Source of the DNA: an uncultured Lachnospiraceae bacterium
GTDB lineage: Bacteria > Bacillota > Clostridia > Lachnospirales > Lachnospiraceae
Direction: 5' to 3'
Length of the DNA: 14,952 nt
Assembly (NCBI GenBank): GCA_902783295.1
Contig: CACZQT010000245.1
Coordinates: forward strand, 1 to 14,952
Shown here: positions 1-7,699 of the stretch, in pieces
Layout of the letters: each line of letters begins with the position of its first letter
Position numbering within the stretch: position 1 is the stretch's first letter
Notes under the pieces: generated by a model
Databases searched by the model: none
Told to the model about the DNA's origin: nothing
The model's input: only the letters and a program-made list of their open reading frames with translations
Position numbers and translations under genes: made by a program

Positions 1-28
1 AAAAGCGCCTGCAGAAAGGATGGAATGT

Positions 29-1735
29 ATGAAACAGAAGAGATGGATGTCTATGCTTCTCCGGCTTTGCAGCTCAGGTCGAAAAACAGCCATGGTTCTG
101 GCTGCGGCACTCATGGTTTTCACTGTTTTGTCTGCATCCCGGACAGCAGCGGCCGGCACCGTGGATGCCGGTTCAGAGGAAGCTGTGGAGACATCACAGG
201 CCGGAAGCAATACGTGCTATGAAATTTTTGTATACTCTTTCCGGGACAGCGACGGGGATGGCATCGGTGACCTGAAAGGGGTTGAAGAAGAGCTGGATTA
301 TATCTGCGGAACGGAGGAGGGAAGCCTGGGCTGTGATATGATCTGGCTGATGCCGGTCTTCCCCTCGCCTACATATCATAAGTATGATGTGACAGATTAC
401 CGGGAAATCGATCCTCAGTACGGAAGCCTGAAGGACTTTGAGGAGCTGATGGCAGCCTGCCATGAAAGAGGTGTGCGGCTCATTCTGGACCTTCCGCTGA
501 ACCATACTTCCACGGAACATCCCTGGTTTGTGCAGGCAGCAGAATATCTGAGAGGGCTGGAGAACGGTCAGGAACCTTCGGAGGATGACTGTCCGACCGT
601 CGGATATTTCAATTTTTCCAGAGAGAAGGAAGCGGGTTACGAACCGCTGGAAGGAACAGAGTGGTTTTATGAAGCCAGATTCTGGTCGGGCATGCCGGAT
701 CTGAACCTGGATTCCGAACAGGTGCGGGAAGAAATCCGCGGAATGACTGCTTTCTGGCAGGGCCTGGGCGTGGACGGCTTCCGCCTGGATGCGGTGACAT
801 CCTACTATACGGAGAACAAAGAGAAGAGCATAGAGTTTGTCCGGTGGCTGACAGAACTGTGCCGGGAGAAAGACCCGGACTGCTACCTGGTGGGGGAAGC
901 CTGGACGGATCAGGCAACCTATCTGCAGTATTACGCAAGTGGGATCGATTCGATGTTTGATTTTGCGTTTGCCGGGCCGGAAGGTGTGATTGCGGCTGTG
1001 GCACGGGGCAGCAGGGCTGCTTCCTGGTACGGGGAACAGCTGATGGAAGAAGAGGTGCAGTTGGAGAAATACGGCAGCACTGCCGTAAATGCACCGTTCT
1101 ATACGAATCATGACATGGCCCGTTCCGCGGGATATTATCCGGATGACGGCGGTGCCAGGACGAAGTTTGCCTGGTGCCTGAACCTGCTGACCCCGGGAAA
1201 TGCCTTCCTGTACTATGGGGAAGAGCTTGGAATGAACGGATCCGGAAAGGATGAGAACAAACGCGCACCTATGTTCTGGAGCAGTGACCCGGAAGCCGAA
1301 GGAATGTGCAGGGGTCCTGAGGATATGGATGCGGTTTCAATGACGTTTCCTGCACTGACGGAACAGCAGGAAGACCCGTCTTCCGTCTTTTCCTGCGTGA
1401 GGAAAGCCATTCATCTGCGGAAGCAGTATCCGGCTATTGCAGGTGGGCGGACAAAGATGGTGGAAGCACTTTCGGGGAAGGAAATCTGTACGCTGGTGCG
1501 GAGCCTGGAAGGGGAAAAGACCGTGCTGATGATTCTGAATGCGTCCGCGGCGGAGCAGGAGGTGGATCTCTCCCTTCTGGAGCAGGATTCTGAAGCGGCT
1601 GCGGTAACGGACATTAGAGGAAATCTGCGCCTTACGCCGTATGCGATTGCGCTGATCGAAGAAGGCGGGAAGGAGTGGACACTTCTGAATGAAGGCTGTG
1701 TCCTGCCGGAGAAGACAAACAGGCGAAGGCGATAA
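29..1735 (+). CDS. Secreted GH13 alpha-amylase-family glycosidase
   Basis: This is probably an extracellular retaining alpha-glucan hydrolase (alpha-amylase or alpha-glucosidase type). With the ATG at 29 the protein has 568 residues. That start is preferred over the ATG at 20 because AAGGA (16-20) lies 8 nt upstream of it. The N-terminus has basic residues, a hydrophobic segment at about 20-35 and an Ala-rich putative cleavage site near 40-43. There is no lipobox or sortase motif. GH13 signatures appear in order: DSDGDGIGDL near 74, DLPLNH (154-159), GFRLD with the expected nucleophile D254, VGEAW with the acid/base E290, and TNHD with D362. All three catalytic acids are present, and a small C-terminal beta domain follows. 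The exact subfamily and substrate cannot be told from sequence alone. Its upstream context lies outside the window. The next gene has its own promoter, so a functional link to the glycan operon is not implied. Confidence 0.93.
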   Translation: MKQKRWMSMLLRLCSSGRKTAMVLAAALMVFTVLSASRTAAAGTVDAGSEEAVETSQAGSNTCYEIFVYSFRDSDGDGIGDLKGVEEELDYICGTEEGSLGCDMIWLMPVFPSPTYHKYDVTDYREIDPQYGSLKDFEELMAACHERGVRLILDLPLNHTSTEHPWFVQAAEYLRGLENGQEPSEDDCPTVGYFNFSREKEAGYEPLEGTEWFYEARFWSGMPDLNLDSEQVREEIRGMTAFWQGLGVDGFRLDAVTSYYTENKEKSIEFVRWLTELCREKDPDCYLVGEAWTDQATYLQYYASGIDSMFDFAFAGPEGVIAAVARGSRAASWYGEQLMEEEVQLEKYGSTAVNAPFYTNHDMARSAGYYPDDGGARTKFAWCLNLLTPGNAFLYYGEELGMNGSGKDENKRAPMFWSSDPEAEGMCRGPEDMDAVSMTFPALTEQQEDPSSVFSCVRKAIHLRKQYPAIAGGRTKMVEALSGKEICTLVRSLEGEKTVLMILNASAAEQEVDLSLLEQDSEAAAVTDIRGNLRLTPYAIALIEEGGKEWTLLNEGCVLPEKTNRRRR

Positions 1736-1764
1736 GCTGTTTCGGTCACAAAAAACCGTACAGC
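1736..1764 (+). other. Stem-loop just after the GH13 stop codon
   Basis: GCTGT (1736-1740) plus CGGT (1743-1746) can pair with ACCG (1755-1758) plus ACAGC (1760-1764), with a small internal loop and an A-rich 8-nt apical loop. It starts immediately after the TAA. No U-tract follows, so it is not a standard intrinsic terminator. It may be a 3'-end stabilising hairpin or a weak terminator. Confidence 0.35.
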
Positions 1765-1784
1765 GGCAATCATAGGAAGCCCGC

Positions 1785-1813
1785 TTGCAAAGGCAGGGAA
1801 GAACAGGTATACT
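1785..1813 (+). promoter_or_regulatory. Sigma-A-type promoter for the glf operon
   Basis: TTGCAA (1785-1790) and TATACT (1808-1813) are separated by exactly 17 bp. This predicts transcription from about 1820 and a 5' leader of about 50 nt before the glf start at 1870. A small perfect hairpin, GGCAA-tgtc-TTGCC (1822-1835), lies at the predicted 5' end of the transcript. Confidence 0.65.
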
Positions 1814-1869
1814 GTGACACAGGCAATGTCTTGCCCGTGATACAGTTCAGACAGGAGAAGATTTTTACC

Positions 1870-2988
1870 ATGTATGATTATCTGATTGTCGGTGCAGGTC
1901 TGTATGGAGCTGTTTTTGCCCGTGAAGCTGCGGACCGCGGGAAATCCGTGATGGTGATAGACCGGCGGAACCACATTGCGGGAAATGTATATACACGGGA
2001 CGTGGAAGGTATTCACGTACACGAATACGGGGCACACATTTTTCATACCAACGATAAGGAAGTCTGGAACTATATTACCAGGTTTGCGGAATTCAACCGG
2101 TTCACCAATACGCCGGTAGCGAATTATAAGGGTGAACTGTATTCTCTGCCTTTTAATATGTTCACCTTCAACAAAATGTGGGGGGTAGTAACTCCCGAAG
2201 AAGCGGCAGCTAAAATCGCGGAACAGAGGAAAGAGATTACCGGTGAGCCGAAGAATCTGGAGGAACAGGCTATTTCCCTGATCGGCCGGGATATCTTCGA
2301 AAAGCTGGTGAAAGGCTATACAGAAAAGCAGTGGGGACGGGACTGCAAAGACCTGCCGGCTTTTATCATCCGGAGACTTCCAGTCCGTCTGACGTTTGAC
2401 AATAACTATTTTAATGCCCGGTATCAGGGTATCCCTATGGGCGGATACACGAAGATGGTGGCAAATCTTCTGGATGGGATTGAAGTCCGTCTGGAGGAGG
2501 ACTATCTGGCAGAGAAGGAAAAATGGGATGCCATGGCTCGGAAAGTGGTTTACACCGGGCCGATTGACGCCTATTTCGGGTATTCTCTGGGAACTCTGGA
2601 ATATCGTTCCGTTCGTTTTGAGACGGAACTGCTGGATATCCCGAACTTCCAGGGGAATGCGGCCGTGAACTATACGGACCGTGAAACACCCTGGACCCGT
2701 ATTATCGAACACAAATGGTTTGAATTCGGAAAGGACGACGAAGGAAATGACCTTCCGAAGACGGTAATCAGCCGGGAATACAGTTCCGAATGGAAGCCGG
2801 GAGATGAACCTTATTATCCTGTTAACGATGAGAAGAACAGTGCGCTGTATGCCGGCTACAAAAAGCTGGCAAAGGGCGAAAAGAAAGTGATTTTCGGTGG
2901 AAGACTGGGAGAATACCGGTATTATGACATGGATCAGGTGATTGCAGCCGCTCTGAAGCGGGTAAGAGGAGAATGGCAGGAAGCCTGA
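1870..2988 (+). CDS. glf: UDP-galactopyranose mutase
   Basis: This FAD-dependent cytosolic enzyme interconverts UDP-galactopyranose and UDP-galactofuranose, the donor for galactofuranose in surface glycans. The ATG at 1870 gives 372 residues, the usual family length, and AGGAGAAG (1853-1860) precedes it. The open frame extends further upstream to a TTG, but the added residues do not look like the family. The N-terminus is a Rossmann FAD-binding motif, VGAGLYG (residues 7-13), followed by an acidic strand end (VIDRR). Other family blocks are EYGAHIFHTN, YTEKQWG, an Arg-rich LPVRLTFDNNYF segment, YQGIPMGGYT, GPIDAYFGYSLGTLEYRS, and GRLGEYRYYDMDQ near the C-terminus. It is the first gene of a + strand operon with a glycosyltransferase and a polymerase-like membrane protein, so the glycan made here probably contains Galf. 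Confidence 0.97.
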   Translation: MYDYLIVGAGLYGAVFAREAADRGKSVMVIDRRNHIAGNVYTRDVEGIHVHEYGAHIFHTNDKEVWNYITRFAEFNRFTNTPVANYKGELYSLPFNMFTFNKMWGVVTPEEAAAKIAEQRKEITGEPKNLEEQAISLIGRDIFEKLVKGYTEKQWGRDCKDLPAFIIRRLPVRLTFDNNYFNARYQGIPMGGYTKMVANLLDGIEVRLEEDYLAEKEKWDAMARKVVYTGPIDAYFGYSLGTLEYRSVRFETELLDIPNFQGNAAVNYTDRETPWTRIIEHKWFEFGKDDEGNDLPKTVISREYSSEWKPGDEPYYPVNDEKNSALYAGYKKLAKGEKKVIFGGRLGEYRYYDMDQVIAAALKRVRGEWQEA

Positions 2989-3055
2989 TGAGGGGGCCGG
3001 TTCGTACCAGATATTCCGGGATTGTACAGAACGCAGAAGGATATGGAGAACAAGA

Positions 3056-4015
3056 ATGAAATGGTCGCTGGTAATTCCCTGCTATAATGAAGAGGTGAAT
3101 GTCCGCCTTATGAGGGACACCTGCCAGGATTGCTTCCGGGGACAGGTGGAGTCCTATGAGCTGATCTTTGTCAACGATGGCAGCAGGGACAATACCTGGC
3201 GGGAACTGAAAAAACTGCTTCAGGATTCGGAGTGCAGAATCAAGCTTGTGAACTTTTCCAGGAATTTCGGAAAAGAAGCAGCCATGTACGCCGGTCTGCA
3301 GCAGGCAGAGGGGGACTATGTGACCCTGATTGACGCGGATCTGCAGCAGCGGCCTGAAGTGGCACTGCAGATGCTCCGGATACTGGAAGAACAGCCGGAA
3401 GCGGACTGCGTGGCGGCTTATCAGGAACACCGGCTGGAAGGCCCGGTGCTGACTTTCTTTAAAAAGTGCTTTTACCGGATTATCAACCGTATCAGTGACG
3501 TGGACTTTTATAACGGTGCGAGTGATTTCCGCACACTGCGCCGCAGTGTGGTAGATGCCATTCTTTCCATGGGAGAATATTACCGCTTCTCCAAGGGGAT
3601 TTTTTCCTGGGTCGGTTTCGAAACGGTCTTTATGCCGTATACACCGGAAGCAAGGAATGCCGGGAACAGTTCCTGGTCTTTCAGAAAGCTGTTCCGTTAT
3701 GCCATAGACGGCATCATCGCCTTTACCACAGCTCCTCTGCGGATCGCAACCGGGCTGGGTACGCTGATGGCCGGCCTGGCGCTGCTGTACCTGGTCATTG
3801 TCGTAATCCAGAAGCTGACCGTCGGAATAGACATACCCGGCTATCCCACCCTGGTGGGACTGATTCTCCTGATCGGCGGCATTCAGCTGATTACGCTGGG
3901 CATCATAGGGGAATATATCGGCAGGATGTATATTCAGGAAAAACATCGGCCGATCTATATCGCGAAGGAAGTGGTGACAGGGCAACCCCAGAAAAGGCAG
4001 GAGATGAATAAATGA
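3056..4015 (+). CDS. GtrB/DPM1-like polyprenyl-phosphate glycosyltransferase (GT2)
   Basis: This 319-residue protein has an N-terminal GT-A fold and a C-terminal two-helix membrane anchor. Visible motifs are VIPCYNEE (6-13), VNDGSRD (39-45) and the metal/nucleotide-binding DAD (93-95) in IDADLQQRPE. Transmembrane segments lie at about 230-251 and 265-287, and the family tail GEYIGRMY...RPIY follows. Members such as GtrB, ArnC and DPM1 transfer a sugar from a nucleotide donor to undecaprenyl phosphate at the inner face of the membrane. The sugar itself cannot be inferred. The start is supported by GGAG (3045-3048), 7 nt upstream. The gene lies 67 nt after glf, with no clear promoter seen in the gap, and its stop overlaps the next start as ATGA. 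Cotranscription with glf and the polymerase-like gene is therefore likely. Confidence 0.92.
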   Translation: MKWSLVIPCYNEEVNVRLMRDTCQDCFRGQVESYELIFVNDGSRDNTWRELKKLLQDSECRIKLVNFSRNFGKEAAMYAGLQQAEGDYVTLIDADLQQRPEVALQMLRILEEQPEADCVAAYQEHRLEGPVLTFFKKCFYRIINRISDVDFYNGASDFRTLRRSVVDAILSMGEYYRFSKGIFSWVGFETVFMPYTPEARNAGNSSWSFRKLFRYAIDGIIAFTTAPLRIATGLGTLMAGLALLYLVIVVIQKLTVGIDIPGYPTLVGLILLIGGIQLITLGIIGEYIGRMYIQEKHRPIYIAKEVVTGQPQKRQEMNK

Positions 4016-5247
4016 AAATACTAAACAGGACAAATCCACTTTGCCTCAGATTCATACCGAAACGGGAATGGGTATCTGCCGTCCTTTTTGCTGTCTGTGC
4101 CTGGCTGTTTATGCTGGTTATGACGTTCAGATATACAACGCTGAACGATGTTGATAAGGATCTGTATAAGCTGCTTCTTAGAATCGCATGGATTATTATC
4201 AATGTGTCGGTCATTAATTTTCTTTTCCTGACAGATTACAGGATAAAAGATATGCTGTTTATTCTTTTTTTCTGGGGGATTCTGGTTTACGCTATTACAA
4301 TGAGAAGTCCCAGTGCCTGCCATGATGCGGTTGCGGGGATTATGCTGGCTGCCTCCGGAAAGCACTTCAACAAGAAGCTGTTTTTTAAGGTGACAACTTT
4401 TGTTTTTCTGGCAATCGTTCTCTCGGTTGTTATCTGCAATCTGGCGGGAATCCTGCCTTCGCATGGCTTTGTCCGCGACGATGGCCGGATGCGGTACGAT
4501 TTTGGCTTTATCCATCCGAACCGGGTAGGAACCTGTGCTTTTACTTTCTGCTCTTACTGGCTGATCTGGCGCTATGACCGCCTGAAATGGTTCGACTATC
4601 TCCTGTTTATCGCTGCAGCTGTTTTTTGCTGGCTGGTTCCAAACAGCAGGACGGCAGTGGTTATTATGCTGGCATTTCCGGCTGCAGTCCTGTTCGTAAA
4701 AGTTCTGGGGCCGAAAATATTCGGAAGCAGGATCGGCTGCATCCTGGCTTTTCTGCTGCATCCCTTTTTCTTCGCACTCTCCCTGTTTCTGGGATATGCC
4801 TATGACGGAACAAAAAAGATATTCCTGCTGGCTGATCAGGTGGCATCCCGCAGAATCTGGTATGCACATCACTTTCTTACTACAACGCGTTTCAGCTATT
4901 GGGGCCGTAAGTTAAAGACTGTGCCTATACGGGTGGCGGAAAGAAAGGGCAGTTCCGCTTTGGTTCTGGATAACAATTATGTTCGTCTGTTCCTCGGAGG
5001 CGGTCTTGTCCCCGCATTGTCGTTTTTCCTGCTTCTCAGTATTCTGATTTACGTTTTGGCGCGCAGAAAGCAGTATCCGCTGGTAGTTATCATGGCGCTG
5101 TTTGCATTATATGCCTGCTTTGAGAACCGCCTGCTGCGGATCACGTATAATCTGGCCTTGTTTGCGCTTCCCATGCTGTTTACTCCAGAATCAATATGCG
5201 GCGAGAAAGAAGAAAAAACAGGCAGAGGCAGCGGACCGCCTGCATAA
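4012..5247 (+). CDS. Wzy-like polysaccharide polymerase, polytopic membrane protein
   Basis: This 411-residue, very hydrophobic protein has about 9-11 predicted membrane segments. The clearer ones are at about 21-38, 57-74, 79-96, 128-146, 173-187, 196-210, 214-231, 243-262, 330-350 and 356-372. It carries the pattern typical of extracellular polysaccharide polymerases: a loop motif RMRYDFGFIHPNRVG (159-173), then a short PNSRTA segment at 210-215, then VLDNNYVRLFLGGG (318-331) before the last helices. Wzy proteins join lipid-linked repeat units at the outer face of the membrane. They diverge strongly in sequence, so the call rests on topology, these motifs and operon context. Translation is coupled to the previous gene through the ATGA overlap. 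By eye it looks more AT-rich than its neighbours, which is common for polymerase genes. An O-antigen-ligase-type role is the main alternative. Confidence 0.72.
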   Translation: MKILNRTNPLCLRFIPKREWVSAVLFAVCAWLFMLVMTFRYTTLNDVDKDLYKLLLRIAWIIINVSVINFLFLTDYRIKDMLFILFFWGILVYAITMRSPSACHDAVAGIMLAASGKHFNKKLFFKVTTFVFLAIVLSVVICNLAGILPSHGFVRDDGRMRYDFGFIHPNRVGTCAFTFCSYWLIWRYDRLKWFDYLLFIAAAVFCWLVPNSRTAVVIMLAFPAAVLFVKVLGPKIFGSRIGCILAFLLHPFFFALSLFLGYAYDGTKKIFLLADQVASRRIWYAHHFLTTTRFSYWGRKLKTVPIRVAERKGSSALVLDNNYVRLFLGGGLVPALSFFLLLSILIYVLARRKQYPLVVIMALFALYACFENRLLRITYNLALFALPMLFTPESICGEKEEKTGRGSGPPA

Positions 5248-5255
5248 TCATAGAT

Positions 5256-5274
5256 CCTCTGTAAAATGCAGAGG
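5256..5274 (+). other. Small hairpin downstream of the polymerase gene
   Basis: CCTCTG (5256-5261) and CAGAGG (5269-5274) form a perfect 6-bp stem with a 7-nt loop, 8 nt after the stop codon. No U-run follows. It sits just before the much stronger terminator at 5295 and is probably a minor 3'-UTR structure. Confidence 0.3.
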
Positions 5275-5294
5275 GCTGCAGACATCCGTAGAGT

Positions 5295-5368
5295 ATAAAC
5301 TGAAACAAGGGGGCAGTTCTCCAATCCGGTCAGGCTGGAAAACTGCCCCCTTGTTTCAGTTTATTTTT
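5295..5368. terminator. Bidirectional terminator between convergent operons
   Basis: The left arm (5295-5318) and right arm (5341-5364) are perfect reverse complements over 24 bp and enclose a 22-nt loop. On the + strand a T-run (5364-5368) follows, so this should end the glf operon. On the - strand it begins 9 nt after the TAA (5376-5374) of the glycosyltransferase gene. The stem foot there reads GTTTAT, but no longer U-run follows, so termination may be weaker in that direction. Confidence 0.9.
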
Positions 5369-5373
5369 CGGCT

Positions 5374-6642
5374 TTATCTGCGATGCCGGCGGAAAAGATT
5401 TGCGAGTTTGTACGGCCAGGCTTCTTTGGCTTTTTTCAGTTCTGCATTCAGTTCCTGAAGAAAGGCTTCCAGCTGCTTTACGTCCTTGCGGAGAGAAGTG
5501 ATCTGTGCATCAGCCTCAGCAGCGGCTTTTTCCAGACGCGCGGTTGCCGCTTTATGCTCCGCCTTTTCACTTTTCAGCTTTGCAGCGGCGTCCTTCGCCT
5601 TCTGCTGCTGCATCAGCCGTTTCGCATTTCCCTCGGTAAGTTTTATATAGGTGAAGTGAAAAAGGTAGGCCATGAAATCTTCCGGAGTATCTTTCCTGAT
5701 GTGCTCCAGGCATTCGGCATACCACGGATCATAGAAATCAGAATCATCCACCTCTTCGAGAGAGAGTCTTTGAATTCCCTCGGACTGAAGGTACAGCAGC
5801 TCTTCCCGGAAAGAGACGAAAGAAGAAGAGGCATTCCTGAACATGTATACCAGGTTCACCATCAGACGGTTATAGAAACTTTTTTTCGGGAAAGCATTTC
5901 TTTTCTTTAATTCGTCGTGGATGGCTATCCATGCATCTATCGCTGCCGTAGGCGATTTGTCCAGTGTTCCCACCAGAGAAGTGGCCTGATTCCTTCTGTA
6001 ACATACCAGAGGTTCATCTACTACAGTAATTCTGTCTGCCAGGGCCAGGGCGCATTCGATGAAGAACATGTCGTTGCCGGTGCGGATTGGCTGAAAACGG
6101 ATGCCGATTCTTTCAATATAGCTTCGAAGGAACATTTTATTCCATGGAGCCGTATTGATGATATTCAGTATGACATCCTGTGCTTCTTTGGCGGAGAAAG
6201 GAATGGTTTCCGGCAGATATTTCCGGGCCAGGTACATTCCGCCCGCTGTTTCAAACTGGATGCCTTCGTAAAACTGTCTGCCGTCACAGATGCAGACGTC
6301 CGCCTGGTCGGAGACAGCTTTGCCGTACATTTTTTCCAGTGCAGAAAGATCAAAATAGTCATCTGAATCCCAGAAAACGAGATATTCACCTACAGCCTGC
6401 GCCATGCCATTGTTTCTGGCAACACCTGCATACAGGTTCTCCTGATGAAGAACCTGCAGCCGGGAATCTCTTTTCCGATACTCTTCCAGGATCTCCGGAG
6501 AAGCATCCGTGGAGCCGTCGTCTACGCAGATCACTTCGATTTCTTTCAGAGTCTGGTCGAGGATACTGTCAAGACACTGGCGCAGATGCTTTTCTGAGTT
6601 ATAAACCGGTACGATAACAGATACTTTGACGGAAGAATTCAT
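5374..6642 (-). CDS. Family 2 glycosyltransferase with C-terminal coiled coil
   Basis: This 422-residue protein has an N-terminal GT-A domain (about 6-110) with VSVIVPVYNSE, CVDDGSTD (39-46) and a DSD metal-binding motif (92-94) in FWDSDDY. A helical middle region and a charged Ala/Lys/Glu-rich segment at about 340-407 follow. That segment has heptad-like spacing and is probably a coiled coil, and a basic tail (LFRRHRR) closes the protein. It should transfer a sugar from a nucleotide donor at the cytoplasmic face during surface-glycan assembly; donor and acceptor are unknown. The start is the ATG at 6642, where an AGGAG lies 7 nt upstream. The frame stays open to 6687, but the extra residues overlap the preceding gene and are not family-like. 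It is the third gene of a - strand operon and starts 19 nt after the SGNH gene. No membrane segment is visible; the basic tail and coiled coil may recruit it to the membrane or a partner. Confidence 0.9.
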   Translation of the reverse strand: MNSSVKVSVIVPVYNSEKHLRQCLDSILDQTLKEIEVICVDDGSTDASPEILEEYRKRDSRLQVLHQENLYAGVARNNGMAQAVGEYLVFWDSDDYFDLSALEKMYGKAVSDQADVCICDGRQFYEGIQFETAGGMYLARKYLPETIPFSAKEAQDVILNIINTAPWNKMFLRSYIERIGIRFQPIRTGNDMFFIECALALADRITVVDEPLVCYRRNQATSLVGTLDKSPTAAIDAWIAIHDELKKRNAFPKKSFYNRLMVNLVYMFRNASSSFVSFREELLYLQSEGIQRLSLEEVDDSDFYDPWYAECLEHIRKDTPEDFMAYLFHFTYIKLTEGNAKRLMQQQKAKDAAAKLKSEKAEHKAATARLEKAAAEADAQITSLRKDVKQLEAFLQELNAELKKAKEAWPYKLANLFRRHRR

Positions 6643-6661
6643 AGTCGTTCTCCTTTTTGCA

Positions 6662-7699
6662 TCAGTGTGCGTAGGGCTGCTCCGCATACATGGCAGGATA
6701 GTCTTCGTAAAAATCCTCCAGCGCGTCTTCCCCGTTCTTCAGCTTGTTCAGTGTCTTCACAAACATTTTTATAAAGACCTTTGCGCCTTCATTGCTGAGA
6801 TGAGACCGGTCGCGGAAAGCGGTCTCATCGGACAAAAGCTCCGTTTTCTGACGATGAAGATTGAAATCAAAGAAGGGAACCCCGTTTTCGGCGGCTGCCT
6901 TGCGGTAATACAGATAGGTGTCGTTCAGGTTGTCGTAGGTGGCGACATAGCGTTCGGAAATCGGAAGGGTAACAAGGATCAGATCGATTTCATGTTCTCT
7001 GCAGAAATCGAAGATTTCCTGCAGGTACTTCAGATTTCCCTCCCAGACATTGGGACGCCGGCTGACCGTCTGATATACTTTCTTCAGCTTTTTCAGGCTG
7101 GTATTTCCTAAACGGACCGATTCGTCATAGTACGGAACATAGCCTTTTTTCTGGTTGACGTTCCGCATGCGGAACTCTCCCTTGAAGAACTGCTCCACAG
7201 TTCCGCACCCCATGAGGATGTACCGGTACAGAAGCCAGGGATAATGCCAGAACCGGATAGAACGGGAGAGATAGGAAATCGCCTTCGGGAAAGAACCGAG
7301 ACGGTCCGCCGTATACTGGTCTCCTTTCAGCACTTCCGTATTCGGATTATACGTCAGGGCATCCATGGAACATTCCACGATGATGGTTTTTACGGGATTC
7401 CGGGAGGCTTCCAGCTTGATCAGTTCCAGCCGCCCCTGCATAGTCATCAGGTTGAAAGCCAGGTTGTAACTGTTTACTCCCATTTCTTCATCCAGCACCT
7501 CCGGAATGACAGCCCGCATGGCATGGGAAGCACCGAGAACGAATGTATCCAGTGTGCCGGCCAGTTCTTCCCGTTCCCGGGCATCCTGATGAAGATAGGT
7601 CTCCGAACAGATATATCCGCCCAGAGGAATGGCCATAACCAGGATCAGAATCAGAAAGAAACAGCCGATGGTTTTCAGGGTCTGCTTAAAACTCTGCAT
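6662..7699 (-). CDS. SGNH-hydrolase-like protein, DltD/AlgX type, partner of the MBOAT transferase
   Basis: This 345-residue protein has one N-terminal membrane anchor (about 11-31), placing the remainder outside the cell. The SGNH-type catalytic elements are visible: a Ser in VLGASHA (S58) and a DxxH pair in FRDRSHLSNEGA (D297 and H300). Members of this superfamily found beside MBOAT proteins (DltD with DltB, AlgJ/AlgX with AlgI, PatB with PatA) help move acyl, usually acetyl, groups onto cell-surface polymers. The start at 7699 has a GGGAGG about 8 nt upstream. The gene overlaps the end of the MBOAT gene by 14 bp (7686-7699), so translation is very likely coupled. The substrate is probably the glycan encoded here. 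A teichoic-acid substrate is less likely because no dltA or dltC is nearby. Confidence 0.85.
   Translation of the reverse strand: MQSFKQTLKTIGCFFLILILVMAIPLGGYICSETYLHQDAREREELAGTLDTFVLGASHAMRAVIPEVLDEEMGVNSYNLAFNLMTMQGRLELIKLEASRNPVKTIIVECSMDALTYNPNTEVLKGDQYTADRLGSFPKAISYLSRSIRFWHYPWLLYRYILMGCGTVEQFFKGEFRMRNVNQKKGYVPYYDESVRLGNTSLKKLKKVYQTVSRRPNVWEGNLKYLQEIFDFCREHEIDLILVTLPISERYVATYDNLNDTYLYYRKAAAENGVPFFDFNLHRQKTELLSDETAFRDRSHLSNEGAKVFIKMFVKTLNKLKNGEDALEDFYEDYPAMYAEQPYAH

Noticed and set aside
1736..1764. Hairpin after the GH13 gene as an intrinsic terminator
   Set aside because: No U-tract follows and the stem is interrupted, so it is listed only as a stem-loop.
1411..2712. Long - strand open frame of 433 codons opposite the end of the GH13 gene and most of glf
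   Set aside because: It lies opposite two strongly conserved coding sequences and has no family resemblance. It is explained by codon-usage shadowing.
2822..4039. Long - strand open frame of 405 codons opposite the GtrB-like gene
   Set aside because: Low-complexity His/Gln/Pro/Arg-rich translation typical of antisense shadows. The + strand gene is clearly real.
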